Positions 24,028 to 34,810 of a DNA stretch of 64,000 nucleotides are shown piece after piece. The number at the start of each line of letters is the position of its first letter. The stretch's first letter is position 1. Both the position numbers and the translations under genes were made by a program. The DNA lies in assembly GCF_001939115.1 (NCBI RefSeq), contig NZ_MQTZ01000047.1, positions 1 to 64,000 on the forward strand, given 5' to 3'. The notes under the pieces were generated by a model, which was not told the origin of the DNA, ran no database searches, and worked only from the letters and a program-made list of their open reading frames with translations. This DNA is from Leptolyngbya sp. 'hensonii'. GTDB lineage: Bacteria; Cyanobacteriota; Cyanobacteriia; GCF-001939115.

Positions 24028-24768
24028 TTACTGGCGTCGGCTGACCAGAACAAAACCCCGAGTTTTGCCCGCCGTAGGATCGGTGGTGGCCATGGCCTGC
24101 CAGAGATCCTGCGCGGATACCCAGACCGGCGGATACTTGTACCGGGCCACATCCAGAATCAGGAAGCGATCGCTTTCCCGGTTATAGGCGGCTAGGGGAG
24201 AAATGTGCCCGCCCCGTTCCTGCCCAATTTTGCTGCGAAGATAGTTGACAAGCACGAAATTTCCAGGCTGGCTGAGATTCTTCACCGCCAGACGGCGAAA
24301 TTCCTCCAGGCTGCTGTCGGCACTATGGTAAACCTGCACAGTGACCGGATAGCTGCCCAGCAATTTCCCCAGTTCCTCCAACGTCATGCCCTGACGCCGC
24401 ACCACATTGGGGCTGAGCACCTGCTGGGTGGCCGGATTGTCGAAGAAATTCTCCTGGGTAAAGGTGCGATAGGGTTGATATTGTGAAGCGGTAGGGGCTG
24501 GAATCCCCAGACTGTTGAGCACCATGACCATGCTGGCTACGCCACAGTAAGCCTGATTGATTTGAGTAACAAACTGGATACTGAGGTTCCAATAGTCGTC
24601 TCTGGCGTTGCTTTTGAGGAAGAGTTCTTCACCTTTGGGGGAGTTGAAGGCAATCAGGGCGGGTGGAAGGGCCAGGGGTTGGGAGATCGCCATGCCACCC
24701 ACCATCCCCAGGGCTACGATCAGCCAGCGTGAAAAAGTTACCGTCGGTTGGAAGGTTTTATGCCTCAT
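24028..24768 (-). CDS. Phytochelatin synthase family protein (prokaryotic, short form)
   Basis: The 246-residue protein has an N-terminal hydrophobic segment (TFSRWLIVALGMVGGMAIS), so it is probably exported or membrane-anchored. The papain-like catalytic triad of phytochelatin synthases is visible: Cys75 in NQAYCGVASM, His188 in RGGHISPL and Asp206 in LILDVARYKYPP. Short bacterial forms lack the C-terminal metal-sensing domain and mostly hydrolyse glutathione to gamma-glutamylcysteine rather than make phytochelatin. It is followed on the same strand by threonine ammonia-lyase after 36 bases. A role in glutathione turnover or metal stress is inferred from the family. Confidence 0.9.
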   Translation of the reverse strand: MRHKTFQPTVTFSRWLIVALGMVGGMAISQPLALPPALIAFNSPKGEELFLKSNARDDYWNLSIQFVTQINQAYCGVASMVMVLNSLGIPAPTASQYQPYRTFTQENFFDNPATQQVLSPNVVRRQGMTLEELGKLLGSYPVTVQVYHSADSSLEEFRRLAVKNLSQPGNFVLVNYLRSKIGQERGGHISPLAAYNRESDRFLILDVARYKYPPVWVSAQDLWQAMATTDPTAGKTRGFVLVSRRQ

Positions 24769-24970
24769 AGAAATATCCCTTAACTAGTAAGAATTTCAAC
24801 TCCTTTCGGGGGGGCTAGCCCCCGCACCCCCACTGGGGGACACAGCGCGTCCTCCAGACCTCCTCCGCAAAATTTGACTACGATCGCGATCGGGGCGGGT
24901 TGGATCACTCTCGTTCGCTGAGTCAAGTGTTTTCCCGGCCACCCGCCCCTTAGTCCTCTGTCATCAATGA

Positions 24971-26875
24971 CTAATGACTATTTTCTTGTTTTCCGAGGCC
25001 CATCTGGACTCGCCAGAGGCTGGCATAAATGCCATTTTGCTCCAGAAGTTTTTCGTGTCGTCCTTGCTCTACCAACTCTCCCTGTTCCATGACGTATATG
25101 CAGTCCGCATTCCGAATTGTGGAGAGGCGATGGGCGATCGCGATGGTGGTGCGGTTCTGGGTAATGCGTTCTAACGATCTCTGAATGGCGGCTTCGGTTT
25201 CGTTATCAACGGCTGAGGTGGCTTCATCCAGAATCAGAATGGGTGGATTCTTGAGGATAGCCCGGGCAATCGCAACGCGCTGGCGCTGACCACCGGAGAG
25301 TTTCTGGCCCCGTTCGCCCACGATCGTGTCGTAACCCCAGGGCAACTGCTGAATAAACTCATGGGCTTCTGCGACTTTGGCAGCCGTGATCGCTTCCGAT
25401 AAGGTGGCTTCAGGCGAGCCGTAGAGAATATTCTCCAGAACGGTACCATGGAACAGAAAAACATCCTGGCTGACCCAACCAATCGCCCGCCGCAGATCCC
25501 GCAGGTCCAGTTCTCGGATGTCCACTCCGTCCAGGGTGATGATGCCCGACTGGATTTCATAGAGTCGCAGCAACAACTTGACCAGCGTACTCTTACCGGA
25601 CCCGGTGGAGCCCACGATCGCGATCGTCTGACCCGCTGGAATGTGCAGCGACAGGTTTTTGATCACAGCAGGACGGCCTGTCCGATCGGCCCCGTGCCCA
25701 TCCTGATAAGAAAAAGTCACCTGGTCCAGAATCACGTCACCCCGGATGGGGCTGGCCAGGGGTCGGTGCCCCGGATGGATCGCGATCGGGGTGTCCAGTA
25801 AATTCATCACCCGACTGGTGGAGGCCATGGCTCGCTGGTATTGATCCAGGGTTTCGCCTAATTGAGTCAGGGGCCAGAGCAGGCGCTGAATCATGAAGAC
25901 CAGGGTGCTATAAGTCCCAATGGCCAGTTGTCCGGCGACAGCTTGCAATCCGCCAAACACCATCAGGGCTGTGAACCCCAGAAGGATCAGAATGCGAATC
26001 AGGGGCACAAAAGCAGCACTGAGGGCGATCGCGCGCCGGTTACTCTGCCGATAGGCGTCACTTTCCAGGCGCAACCGCTCCACTTCATAATCTTCTGTGA
26101 CAAAACTCTTGATCGTGACAATGCCCCCCAGGTTATTGGAGAGGCGACTGTTTAACAGGCCCACTTTTTCCCGCACATCGGCATAGCGAGGAGCCAGCAG
26201 TTTCTGAAAGGCGATCGACCCCCAGAGAATGAAGGGCATGGGGAGCATGGCCATCCAGGCCACACCAGGCGCAACGATAAAGAATCCCGTGCCAATCACA
26301 ACCACGGTGGTGACGACCTGCAGCACTTCGTTGGCCCCGAAATCCAGAAACCGTTCTAACTGATTGATGTCATCATTCACAATGGCCATCAAGCCGCCCG
26401 TACTGCGGGCTTCAAAGTACTCCAGCTCCAACTCCTGCAAATGGCGATAGGCATCCAAGCGCAGATTGTGCTGAATCCGTTGGGCCAGGTTACGCCACAA
26501 TCGAGCATAGGCATACTCAAAAGCCGATTCCAACCCCCAGATCAGCATCGTTAGCAAAGCCAGAATCAGGAATTGGACTCGCAGATCGGGAAACCCGGCC
26601 CGCGCGATCAGAGAATTTTGCTTCTCGACCACCACATCTACAGCCACCCCAATCAGCACTGGAGGAGCCAGATCAAAAATCTTGTTGAGGACAGAACAGA
26701 GAGCCGCCAGCCAGATTTGCCGCTGATAAGCCCGTCCATATTCGACCAGACGCAATAGGGGCAGTTCCGGTTTAGGGTGCTGGGGGTTGGGCTGGTCTTG
26801 TAACCTGGATGTGACCCGCTGTGGGTTACTGTGCTCCCGATCGGGTTGACGTTGGGTTGTTTTAGCCAATCTCAA
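24971..26875 (-). CDS. ABC exporter, fused permease-ATPase
   Basis: This 634-residue type I ABC half-transporter is likely homodimeric. Six membrane helices lie at about 55-345. The ATPase has Walker [17 protein letters not shown], signature [15 protein letters not shown] and Walker [17 protein letters not shown]. The N-terminal [20 protein letters not shown] and [16 protein letters not shown] are typical of the MsbA-like group in cyanobacteria that exports lipids or peptides. The substrate is unknown. The reading frame begins with a TTG at 26873-26875 and no ATG occurs before the membrane domain, so the start is uncertain. Confidence 0.88.
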   Translation of the reverse strand: MRLAKTTQRQPDREHSNPQRVTSRLQDQPNPQHPKPELPLLRLVEYGRAYQRQIWLAALCSVLNKIFDLAPPVLIGVAVDVVVEKQNSLIARAGFPDLRVQFLILALLTMLIWGLESAFEYAYARLWRNLAQRIQHNLRLDAYRHLQELELEYFEARSTGGLMAIVNDDINQLERFLDFGANEVLQVVTTVVVIGTGFFIVAPGVAWMAMLPMPFILWGSIAFQKLLAPRYADVREKVGLLNSRLSNNLGGIVTIKSFVTEDYEVERLRLESDAYRQSNRRAIALSAAFVPLIRILILLGFTALMVFGGLQAVAGQLAIGTYSTLVFMIQRLLWPLTQLGETLDQYQRAMASTSRVMNLLDTPIAIHPGHRPLASPIRGDVILDQVTFSYQDGHGADRTGRPAVIKNLSLHIPAGQTIAIVGSTGSGKSTLVKLLLRLYEIQSGIITLDGVDIRELDLRDLRRAIGWVSQDVFLFHGTVLENILYGSPEATLSEAITAAKVAEAHEFIQQLPWGYDTIVGERGQKLSGGQRQRVAIARAILKNPPILILDEATSAVDNETEAAIQRSLERITQNRTTIAIAHRLSTIRNADCIYVMEQGELVEQGRHEKLLEQNGIYASLWRVQMGLGKQENSH

Positions 26876-26958
26876 AGATCCTGAAATTTATCCTGAATCC
26901 ATTCTGCCGATTTCAGGAGGATTTGAGGGGAATTATCTAGCGTTGCTTCCGATCAGGA

Positions 26959-27714
26959 TTACTGACCTGCCATCGTTTTAAGCGTACTGATATATTTCTC
27001 GATCGCGTGATCTTTAACCCGAGCAGAGATGAAATTCCAGCTAAAACGAGGCCCAATCCGGAAATCTTGATCAACCGGACGATATCCCTGCCACCAGCGG
27101 GGAAGTTCTGGCACGATATCCATGCCATAAATGAAGTGGTAACTACTCGGCACCCGACGATTGAAGGAGTCGCGAAATCCGTCGTTGCCGACTTTAGGAG
27201 CCCCGAACGTATAGACCTCAACGGTCACTTTTTCCGAGAAGTTGTACTGGATATCCACCGCACATAGAATGGCCAGGGCACCTCCCAGACTATGGCCAGT
27301 CACCGTAACCTGGGAGACCTCATGGCGGTTGATAGACTCATGAATCTGTTCTCGGACTGAAAAATAAGCATTGACAAAACCACGGTGCATCAACGCGCCC
27401 GAACTGCTGCTTCCGGCATAGGGATACACTTTATCCCGTTGAGAAGCAATCTCCTGACGAATCACCTGTTTGTCAAATTCGGCCCGATCCTGCCGGGTAT
27501 CAAAGTCCGTTTTCCAATCTACAGAGGATTCGCTCCCCCGAAACACCAGGATCAGGTCTGTCCCCCTGGGAAGGATGGCACATTGGGTATCAGTACTGGC
27601 CTGACTGATCAGAACCCGGTCACCCCATGCGGCAAAGATTTCCCCCTTAAAGTCTTGATAAACCTCTTGGGAGAACGCGGCGCATTGTTGAGCCTTAGCA
27701 TAATCAACAGCCAT
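26959..27714 (-). CDS. Class 3 lipase family protein
   Basis: This 251-residue alpha/beta hydrolase has the nucleophile elbow VTVTGHSLGGALAIL (Ser142), the Asp in YGMDIVPELP (Asp199) and the His in VKDHAIEKYI (His236), i.e. a full triad. LVFRGSESSVDWKTDF is the oxyanion/lid region seen in class 3 lipases. There is no signal peptide, so it is likely cytoplasmic and acts on acylglycerols or galactolipids (substrate not determinable). Convergence and spacing show no operon partner. Confidence 0.9.
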   Translation of the reverse strand: MAVDYAKAQQCAAFSQEVYQDFKGEIFAAWGDRVLISQASTDTQCAILPRGTDLILVFRGSESSVDWKTDFDTRQDRAEFDKQVIRQEIASQRDKVYPYAGSSSSGALMHRGFVNAYFSVREQIHESINRHEVSQVTVTGHSLGGALAILCAVDIQYNFSEKVTVEVYTFGAPKVGNDGFRDSFNRRVPSSYHFIYGMDIVPELPRWWQGYRPVDQDFRIGPRFSWNFISARVKDHAIEKYISTLKTMAGQ

Positions 27715-27855
27715 GACGTCACTCTCACAAAAAACTTTGAGTCAATTCTAGGGCATTACTATCCTGGAATGATTCTATTCGGTTCTTCAGCCTTCCCCCC
27801 TACCCCCTTTCCCAAATTTGGAACAGACTGGGGTAGTCAAGAGTTTGGAACTTGA

Positions 27856-30800
27856 TTAACTCTCATTCCTAAAACAAATGCAGTTGCGCCCTTTCCCCTT
27901 CGCTTGGTAAAGGGCCAGATCTGCTTGAGCAATCAGGTGTCCTGGAGCCATTTGCAACGTTGGAATAAATGCAGCCACTCCCAAGCTCAAGGTGATATAC
28001 GGACTCACCTCTGATTTAGCATGGGGGATAGCGAGAGCTGAAATGGCCCTTTGAATTGATTCTGCAACCGTTATTGCTCCTTCTAAACTGGTGTTGGGTA
28101 GAATGGCTGCAAACTCTTCACCCCCATAACGGGCTACCAAATCTGCAGATCGCTGGGAAACCTGAGCTATGGCTTGTGCTACTTTAACCAAACAATCATC
28201 TCCATTCTGGTGTCCGTAGTGGTCGTTGTAGCATTTGAAATAATCGATATCGATGAGAATTAAGGCCAGAGATTGCTGTCCACGTATATGTCGTTGCCAC
28301 TCGCTTTTCAGATAATCATCAAAATAACGACGATTAGGAATTTGAGTTAGCCCATCCAAGGTTGCCAGTCTGAATAATTTCTGGTTGGCATCCTGGAGCT
28401 CTGCCGTGCGCTCAGTGACTTTTTGTTCCAGCGTCAGGGTATACCTGGCTTTCTCCGCATAGAGTTGGGCGTTGGTGATGGAGATTGCTGCCTGTGTGGA
28501 AAAAAAGTTCAGGACAAGCAGGCGATCGTGGGTAAACACCCCACTTGTTGCCCGATTTTCCAAATACAAAATCCCTGCCAAGTTTCCCCGGTTTAAGATT
28601 GGCAAACCCAACACACTCCTGGGCTGATGGCGATGCAAGTAATCATCCATAACTGGCAAATCGGTCACAAGATTGTCAATTACAACCACTTCCAAAGTAT
28701 TTTTGACATACTGGATCAACTTAATGGGGACTGTATCAGTCTGATCGAGCGGGACTGATAGCAAAGTAATCTGTTCCAGATCGGCAATCACCTGAACCTG
28801 CCACTGATCATCCTGGCAAAGAATCAGAGCACATCGATCGGCTCCCGAGTTTTCCATCATGGCCCTTGTCAGTGTTTGCATTAACTCATCCAGGTGAATG
28901 GTGCTGGAAAGGGCCTGCGACACCTGTAACAGCGCAGCAAAGTCAAGTGTACTGTTGACTATGCTACTGCTAGTGGAACTCTGATTGCGCGTGCTATCAA
29001 AGCTGTAAGTAGGGGAGGAAATCGTTGCCAGGGCTTGTAAAATGTCCGACTGGGCATTCTGTTGCAGAATGGGTCGTAACAAATCGGGATAGCGGGCTTC
29101 TAAGTCATCCGTTTTGGCTTTGGCTTCCCAACGGGCATAACCATAGTAAGCTTCTTGCATATAGCCTGCGGCAACTTTTTCTTTACCCCAGTCAAGATAG
29201 AATTTGGCAGCCAGTTCGTTGGCCAGCGCTTCTTCCTGGAGGTATGCATTTTGCTTCGCCCCTGCGATCGCCGCGTCATATTGTGTGATCGCTTCTAATT
29301 TCTGCCCCAAAAGCCGATACTTTTCGGCTTCGACCAATTGCCACTTGTGCAAGTAGTTCATGGGGGCATAGGTTGCCCAATCCTGTAATTGGGCCTGATT
29401 CTCTTGAACTCTTTGCTGTTGGGCTTCTAGTTCAATTGCAGATGCAGGGTCATGGGCCAGGGCAATGAGAGAGTCATAAAAATAGAACCCAGCCTTACAA
29501 ACTGTGCCTGCAATCCCTACAATATACTGTCTGGCTTGATTAATATCGATCGTGGCCCCAGAGAGATCGCCAAGCAAGAAGCGATACATGGCGCTATGAA
29601 GATAAAAGATAAACAAGCGCAATTTATTGTCCATGGCCATAGCCTGAACAACCAGCTTTTCCACTTCCGTAGGGTTTGTGAAGGTCAGCACAGCCTTGTT
29701 GGGGTTACCTAACAGAGCAAGGGCCGTTTGCCAGACGATCGCACAATAATTAGCATTCGTAATTTGATTCAGATCAAGTAATTTTTGCTGGTAGACACGC
29801 GCTTGAAATTCCAGTTCACCCAAAGGTTCACCGCACCAGTAAGAATGGATGCAAAGTCCGTATCCACAATATCCAACCTGTTCCAATTTGCCGGTCTCCA
29901 ATCCGGCTTGATAACCCAGCTTAAAAATGGCTATTGTTTCTCGCAAATGAGCCTGGCGATGGTGCAAAAAGAGACAGATCGGTACTATCGTTTCTGGAAG
30001 CATGCTTTTAGCCCCTGTTTCAGAAACAAGACGATAAGCCAACTGTCCAAATTGACCCCCTGTTTTCACATCTGCCAATCTCAGCAGAGAAACCCCATAG
30101 GCTGCATAACTAAAGGCTGACGCAGGACTATTTCCATACTGAATGGATAAATTGACCTGCAGTGTGTTCAGTAAAAGACCCAGGGGGGACCCCACAATAT
30201 GGCATGCGGGTGTAATACTGGCTGCAATCTGGACCATCGCGATCTTTTCAGGATCTACCATAGCTGGCAGATCGAAAATCTCTTCAATGGAATTGACCCT
30301 CGATCGGGAATTGGACCGATCGGCATCCTCCAGGTCTAAGCTGTTTCCAATCAAAGCCCTCACCTCCTGAATAGCCTGCTGAATATCCGCCATGGTGGGG
30401 CAATCAGGAAAGTAAATGCCAAATTTCTGGAGAATTAACTGTCCTAGAGAGATCGCGTCTAAAAGCTGATTCTGAAAGGTTAATGCCTGAATTTTGATGA
30501 TGTAAACGCCTATCTGGGCCAGGAAAGTCCGGGCATGCTGGATCACAGCATCAACATACTGATTCATCTGGCTCAATTCACCACAGAGGAATGCAACTTC
30601 TGCGGCCAGTTCATGCAAAGTTAGGCTGAGATCATATTGGCGTTGCCACCCTGCCGTACCCAGCAAATAGATGGCAATCTCCACATAGTTCTGAGCGGCA
30701 TGATAGGCAGTAGCAGCTTTGGCTTTGCGGCACGCCAGGAGGTTGAGCTGAGCCAGATGATCGCGTTCCGTTTCCTGGTTAATCTGGGCAATTCCATAAT

Positions 30801-33183
30801 TCAACTGGTTAACCACGACAAAAATGTCCGTCTCTATGGCTACAGCGGGAATCTTTTGGAGCAGCAATTGTCCAATCTGATAGTGGGTGATGGCTCGATC
30901 GGGTTCAGGCGTCAGAGAATAGGCAGCCTGTTGAACCCGATCATGCAGAAACTTATAGCTGAGCTGTAAGTTGTGAGTTGCAGGTTGTAAATTGTGATCT
31001 GACGCAGAGTGAGCAATGTAAAACTTGTAAACTTCACTTTGGGGTAAAATCAGCCCTTCCTGCAATGCCTCCCATAATGCGGTCGCCGTGTCTATCTCTG
31101 ATTGTTCAGAGACGATCGCCAGCGTAGCCAGATCAAACTGGTTGCCAATGCAACCTGCCAGTTTCAACATCCTCTGAGTAGCTTCTGGTAACCTGCGCAA
31201 CTGCGACGTCATCAGTTCCACGACATCATCCGTCAAGGAGGCTTCCCGCACCCGAACGATATCGCACTGCCAATACCTTGCCTGCGAATCAAACTCAATC
31301 AACCCATCCTGATGTAATGCCTTGAGAAATTGGGTGACAAAAAAGGGGTTGCCCTGGGTTTTTTGAGCGACTAATTCTGTTAATGGTTGGGCCATGACCT
31401 GGGAACAGTTGAGTGTCTCTGCAATCAACTGATTCAAACTGGCAGAACTCAACGGTTTCAGGGTCATGGTGTTCACCGTGGCCCCCGCTTTGCGGATGAT
31501 CTCTAAGGTCAGCATCAAAGGATGCATTGGAGAGACTTCATGATCCCGGTATGCCCCGATCATCAACAGGTAGCCCTGTTCCGCCTCTGTGATCAATAGC
31601 TGCATCAAATTTAGAGAAGCAGAATCAGCCCATTGCAAGTCATCCAAAAATATCACCAATGGATAGGCTGGTGTGGTAAAAACCTGGATGAACTTTTGGA
31701 AGAGTAAATTAAACTGATTTTGCGCTGCTATCCCCGATAATTTTGCTGCCGGAAGTTGCTTCCCAATGATGCGTTCCAGTTCTGGAATCACATCAATGAT
31801 GACTTGTCCCTGTTCACCAAGAGCATCCAGAATTTGTGTTTTCCAGACCTGTAATTGGGCATCACTTTCACTCAACAGTTGCCCCATCAAATCTCGGAAA
31901 GCCTGAACAAAGGCACTGAAGGGAACATTACGGTTAAATTGATCAAATTTTCCCTGGATGAAATAGCCGCGCTGCCGCACGATCGGCTTATGGACTTCGC
32001 GAACAACTGATGTTTTTCCAATCCCCGAGAAACCTGTGACCAGCATCAGTTCGCTCCGAGGAGGATGGGTAGAGATGCGCATCTCGATCGACGCTGTACC
32101 CGATTGCCCTCTGGAGATTTGATGCTCCTGGGGTGTGGTTACGCGAGCAAATGCAGCCAGCAGGATAGCAACCTCTTGTTCCCGTCCATAGAGTTTTTCA
32201 GGAATGAGGAAACGATCGCACATATCCCGTTGCCCAATTTCAAACGCCTGAATCGTACCTGTCGCCTTCAGTTGAGCCAGGCAGGTTTCCAAATCATCCT
32301 TTAAGCTTAAGGAACTCTGGTAACGATTCTCAGCATTCTTAGCCATCAGTTTCGCGACAATGTCTGCGATCTCCGATGGAATTTTCAACGTTGGGTTTTT
32401 TCCATGAAATTGGTCCAATCTAGGGACCGGTTTAGCAATGTGGCAATGCAGCAGTTCCAGCGGATCCTCGGTCTGAAAGGGTAATTCTCCGGTCAAGAGC
32501 TCAAACAGGGTTACCCCCAATGCATAAAAATCAGTCCGGTAGTCAATTCCCCGATTCATCCGTCCAGTCTGTTCCGGTGCTAGATAGGCCAATGTTCCTT
32601 CCAACACATTGGGGTGTTTGACTTCTTCAGTTTCTTTGGGGAGTAGGGAGGCAATGCCAAAATCAATCAGCTTGACTTGTTCGGTCACAGGGTGAATCAG
32701 AATATTGGCCGGTTTAATGGCTTTGTGGATAACCCGGTTTTGCGATAAATCGTGCAGGATGGTGGCAAGCTGTAAGGCGATCGTCAGAATATCAGCTATA
32801 GGTCTGGCATCCTCCCCGTCTCTCTGTTGGCTCATCCATTCTCGCAATGAAATTCCACCAAAATCTTCCATCACAAGCGCATAGCTATTGCGATAGGGCT
32901 CCAAAGCATAGGGGCGAATAATACCTGGGATATCGAGATTTTTAGTGATCGTGTATTGATTTCTAAATTGCAATAGTTCACTAAAAGTAGGATAATCTCG
33001 TTGTAGCAGCTTAATCACTACAGGTTGCTGATCTATTAACCGTATCCCCCGATAAATCAGTGTTCTGGAACCCTGATAAAGTTGTTCGATTAAACGGTAC
33101 CCTGGCAAGGAAAAGGCAGCATTTGCAATCATATTCACAGGCAGTGACCTCATTGCACAAGTTAACTTGTACATAATATCCAT
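27856..33183 (-). CDS. Hybrid regulator: kinase-like, AAA, GAF and GGDEF domains
   Basis: The 1775-residue protein has, in order: a Ser/Thr kinase-like domain (about 28-300) and a predicted-ATPase domain with P-loop TGFSGIGKTSVVREV near 385. A long helical/TPR-like region, a GAF domain (about 1430-1580), a coiled coil and a GGDEF domain near the C-terminus follow. The GGDEF domain has IDYFKCYNDHYGHQNGDD and ARYGGEEFAAILP, so it should make cyclic di-GMP. In the kinase part Lys58 (VVIKLL) and DFG (LIDFGIASL) are present, but the catalytic loop reads VIHKAIKPANIL: the HRD-type Asp is Ala155. It may thus be a pseudokinase scaffold. The start may instead be ATG 33132 (MIANAAFSLPGYRLIEQL). Confidence 0.88.
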   Translation of the reverse strand: MDIMYKLTCAMRSLPVNMIANAAFSLPGYRLIEQLYQGSRTLIYRGIRLIDQQPVVIKLLQRDYPTFSELLQFRNQYTITKNLDIPGIIRPYALEPYRNSYALVMEDFGGISLREWMSQQRDGEDARPIADILTIALQLATILHDLSQNRVIHKAIKPANILIHPVTEQVKLIDFGIASLLPKETEEVKHPNVLEGTLAYLAPEQTGRMNRGIDYRTDFYALGVTLFELLTGELPFQTEDPLELLHCHIAKPVPRLDQFHGKNPTLKIPSEIADIVAKLMAKNAENRYQSSLSLKDDLETCLAQLKATGTIQAFEIGQRDMCDRFLIPEKLYGREQEVAILLAAFARVTTPQEHQISRGQSGTASIEMRISTHPPRSELMLVTGFSGIGKTSVVREVHKPIVRQRGYFIQGKFDQFNRNVPFSAFVQAFRDLMGQLLSESDAQLQVWKTQILDALGEQGQVIIDVIPELERIIGKQLPAAKLSGIAAQNQFNLLFQKFIQVFTTPAYPLVIFLDDLQWADSASLNLMQLLITEAEQGYLLMIGAYRDHEVSPMHPLMLTLEIIRKAGATVNTMTLKPLSSASLNQLIAETLNCSQVMAQPLTELVAQKTQGNPFFVTQFLKALHQDGLIEFDSQARYWQCDIVRVREASLTDDVVELMTSQLRRLPEATQRMLKLAGCIGNQFDLATLAIVSEQSEIDTATALWEALQEGLILPQSEVYKFYIAHSASDHNLQPATHNLQLSYKFLHDRVQQAAYSLTPEPDRAITHYQIGQLLLQKIPAVAIETDIFVVVNQLNYGIAQINQETERDHLAQLNLLACRKAKAATAYHAAQNYVEIAIYLLGTAGWQRQYDLSLTLHELAAEVAFLCGELSQMNQYVDAVIQHARTFLAQIGVYIIKIQALTFQNQLLDAISLGQLILQKFGIYFPDCPTMADIQQAIQEVRALIGNSLDLEDADRSNSRSRVNSIEEIFDLPAMVDPEKIAMVQIAASITPACHIVGSPLGLLLNTLQVNLSIQYGNSPASAFSYAAYGVSLLRLADVKTGGQFGQLAYRLVSETGAKSMLPETIVPICLFLHHRQAHLRETIAIFKLGYQAGLETGKLEQVGYCGYGLCIHSYWCGEPLGELEFQARVYQQKLLDLNQITNANYCAIVWQTALALLGNPNKAVLTFTNPTEVEKLVVQAMAMDNKLRLFIFYLHSAMYRFLLGDLSGATIDINQARQYIVGIAGTVCKAGFYFYDSLIALAHDPASAIELEAQQQRVQENQAQLQDWATYAPMNYLHKWQLVEAEKYRLLGQKLEAITQYDAAIAGAKQNAYLQEEALANELAAKFYLDWGKEKVAAGYMQEAYYGYARWEAKAKTDDLEARYPDLLRPILQQNAQSDILQALATISSPTYSFDSTRNQSSTSSSIVNSTLDFAALLQVSQALSSTIHLDELMQTLTRAMMENSGADRCALILCQDDQWQVQVIADLEQITLLSVPLDQTDTVPIKLIQYVKNTLEVVVIDNLVTDLPVMDDYLHRHQPRSVLGLPILNRGNLAGILYLENRATSGVFTHDRLLVLNFFSTQAAISITNAQLYAEKARYTLTLEQKVTERTAELQDANQKLFRLATLDGLTQIPNRRYFDDYLKSEWQRHIRGQQSLALILIDIDYFKCYNDHYGHQNGDDCLVKVAQAIAQVSQRSADLVARYGGEEFAAILPNTSLEGAITVAESIQRAISALAIPHAKSEVSPYITLSLGVAAFIPTLQMAPGHLIAQADLALYQAKGKGRNCICFRNES

Positions 33184-33284
33184 TGTGTTTTTCAGGATAC
33201 GGAGCTTCTACCCCTGCGGAGGTACGGTGCCCCTAAGCCCCTTTACCCGCCCGCATATTCTTGACAGATCGCTCGTTATTTTCC

Positions 33285-33596
33285 TCAAGTCGGACTCAGT
33301 TTTCTCCAGACCATGTAGTTCGACCTACTGATAGTAACCACAACCTGGGTTGCATCTTGAAGCAATTTGCAGGCTAAATCAAATGCCAGTTGTTTTTCAG
33401 TGATCAGAAATCTATCACTTTGGATGTAAAACTCGTCGCGCAGACACATTCCAATCTTGACCTGATCGTCCATCCAAAATTTAAACATTCGGATGCGATG
33501 TTCATAAACTACTAATAAGCCTGAACGACTAAAGACTTTGATAATGTTAACTAATACCCATTTAGGCTCATCGGTCATAAATATGGAAGCCTCCAT
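33285..33596 (-). CDS. Hypothetical protein
   Basis: With the ATG at 33594-33596 the product has 103 residues, beginning MEASIFMTDEPKWVLVNIIK and ending VVVTISRSNYMVWRKLSPT. It alternates strands and basic residues and has no signal peptide or membrane helix. I do not recognise a family. It lies 101 bases upstream of the giant hybrid regulator on the same strand, so they may be co-transcribed. The regular codon pattern and absence of in-frame stops support a gene, but not strongly. Confidence 0.45.
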   Translation of the reverse strand: MEASIFMTDEPKWVLVNIIKVFSRSGLLVVYEHRIRMFKFWMDDQVKIGMCLRDEFYIQSDRFLITEKQLAFDLACKLLQDATQVVVTISRSNYMVWRKLSPT

Positions 33597-34135
33597 AGCC
33601 CTAGCCCATGACTGATATAGCAATAGCCCTACTTGATTAGGACGGGGTGCAAGGGTAGAAGCTCTTTAGGAGAATACTTGATATGGGAACCATGCCTCAG
33701 GCCCTCGTCCTGACAAAACAGGCAACAGCTATAATTTCATGCTAAAGGTAAAACGTGGAGATTTTGTGGAGAACTCGTTGAGCCTACCCATACCGCAGAT
33801 TAAATTTTCTGGCTCTCAATTAGGTCGTGTTGTAGACCTGTGAACGAATACCCTAAAACTCTTTCACTTAAAGGGTTTTGACAAATCTATCCCCATGTCT
33901 AGCTCACTACCGAACTTTCATCCCTATTGTCGTAAAGTTCAAGCGATGGAACCACACTCAATCTCTCCGTTTGTAGGCTGAAAGCTGCGCGAAGCAGACC
34001 TCAATGGGTTTCGCTAGCTTTTTACTTTTACGTTTTGCTAAGAGATTCATATATTCCTTTAGAAAAGCCTTTCTCCAGTAAAACACCTGTCAAATTTGTA
34101 GGGTATTCATGAACCTGGTAATTTGAGGTGAGTAC
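33597..34135. other. Intergenic region upstream of the AIM24-like genes
   Basis: About 540 bases, AT-richer than the flanks. No gene, strong hairpin or repeat is recognised. It must hold the promoter of the AIM24-like operon (first start GTG 34136, following ATTTGAGGTGAG). Confidence 0.35.
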
Positions 34136-34795
34136 GTGAGGTATGAAATTCGCTATAAACCGGCGTTTGCTACGATTTTTTTAACGCTAAATCCGGGCGA
34201 TCGCATTACGAGTGAGGCAGGGGCAATGGCAAGCATGTCAGCTCAACTGTCCCTAAAAACTGAGTTTTCAGGGGGATTGATCCCTGGGTTGCTCAAGGCG
34301 TTTCTTGGTGGCGAGTCCCTGTTTGTCAACACCTTTACCAATCAAACTCAGCAACCGCTCGAACTGGTTTTGACCCAATCCACCGTGGGGGATTTGGGCA
34401 TGATCGAGTTAAACAGAAATGCCATTTGTTTCCAGCCCGGAGCTTATGTCGCCCATACCCCTGGAATTCAGATGGGGGTGGAGTGGGCAGGCTTTTCCAG
34501 TTGGTTTGCTGGAGAGGGCTTGTTTAAGCTCAAACTCAGCGGCACAGGGTTAGTCTTCTTTGGCGGCTATGGTGGGTTAACTCAACGGCAGGTCAACGGT
34601 GAATATGTGGTCGATACTGGGCACTTGGTGGCTTATGAACCAGGCTTGCAGATGAATATTCGCTTGGCCGGTGGGCTAGTTGGCTCTGTGACCTCTGGAG
34701 AAGGATTGGTGAATCGCCTGACTGGAAAAGGCATGATTTACCTCCAGTCACGCAGTGTAGATGGATTGGTTCGATTTTTGCGTCCCAAAGTATAG
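34136..34795 (+). CDS. AIM24 / TIGR00266 family protein, copy 1
   Basis: This 219-residue protein starts with a GTG giving MRYEIRYKPAFATIFLTLNP. It has the family's features: ERITSEAGAMASMSAQLSL-type entry, GGESLFVNTFTNQ near residue 60 and GEYVVDTGHLVAYEPGLQM near 155. AIM24-like proteins fold as paired beta barrels. In mitochondria AIM24 helps inner-membrane organisation; the bacterial role is unclear. Three divergent paralogs lie in tandem (34136, 34811, 35531) with an M48 protease gene last, all on one strand with gaps of 15-42 bases, so one operon is likely. Confidence 0.85.
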   Translation: MRYEIRYKPAFATIFLTLNPGDRITSEAGAMASMSAQLSLKTEFSGGLIPGLLKAFLGGESLFVNTFTNQTQQPLELVLTQSTVGDLGMIELNRNAICFQPGAYVAHTPGIQMGVEWAGFSSWFAGEGLFKLKLSGTGLVFFGGYGGLTQRQVNGEYVVDTGHLVAYEPGLQMNIRLAGGLVGSVTSGEGLVNRLTGKGMIYLQSRSVDGLVRFLRPKV

Positions 34796-34810
34796 GTGGG
34801 AGTGATTTGA

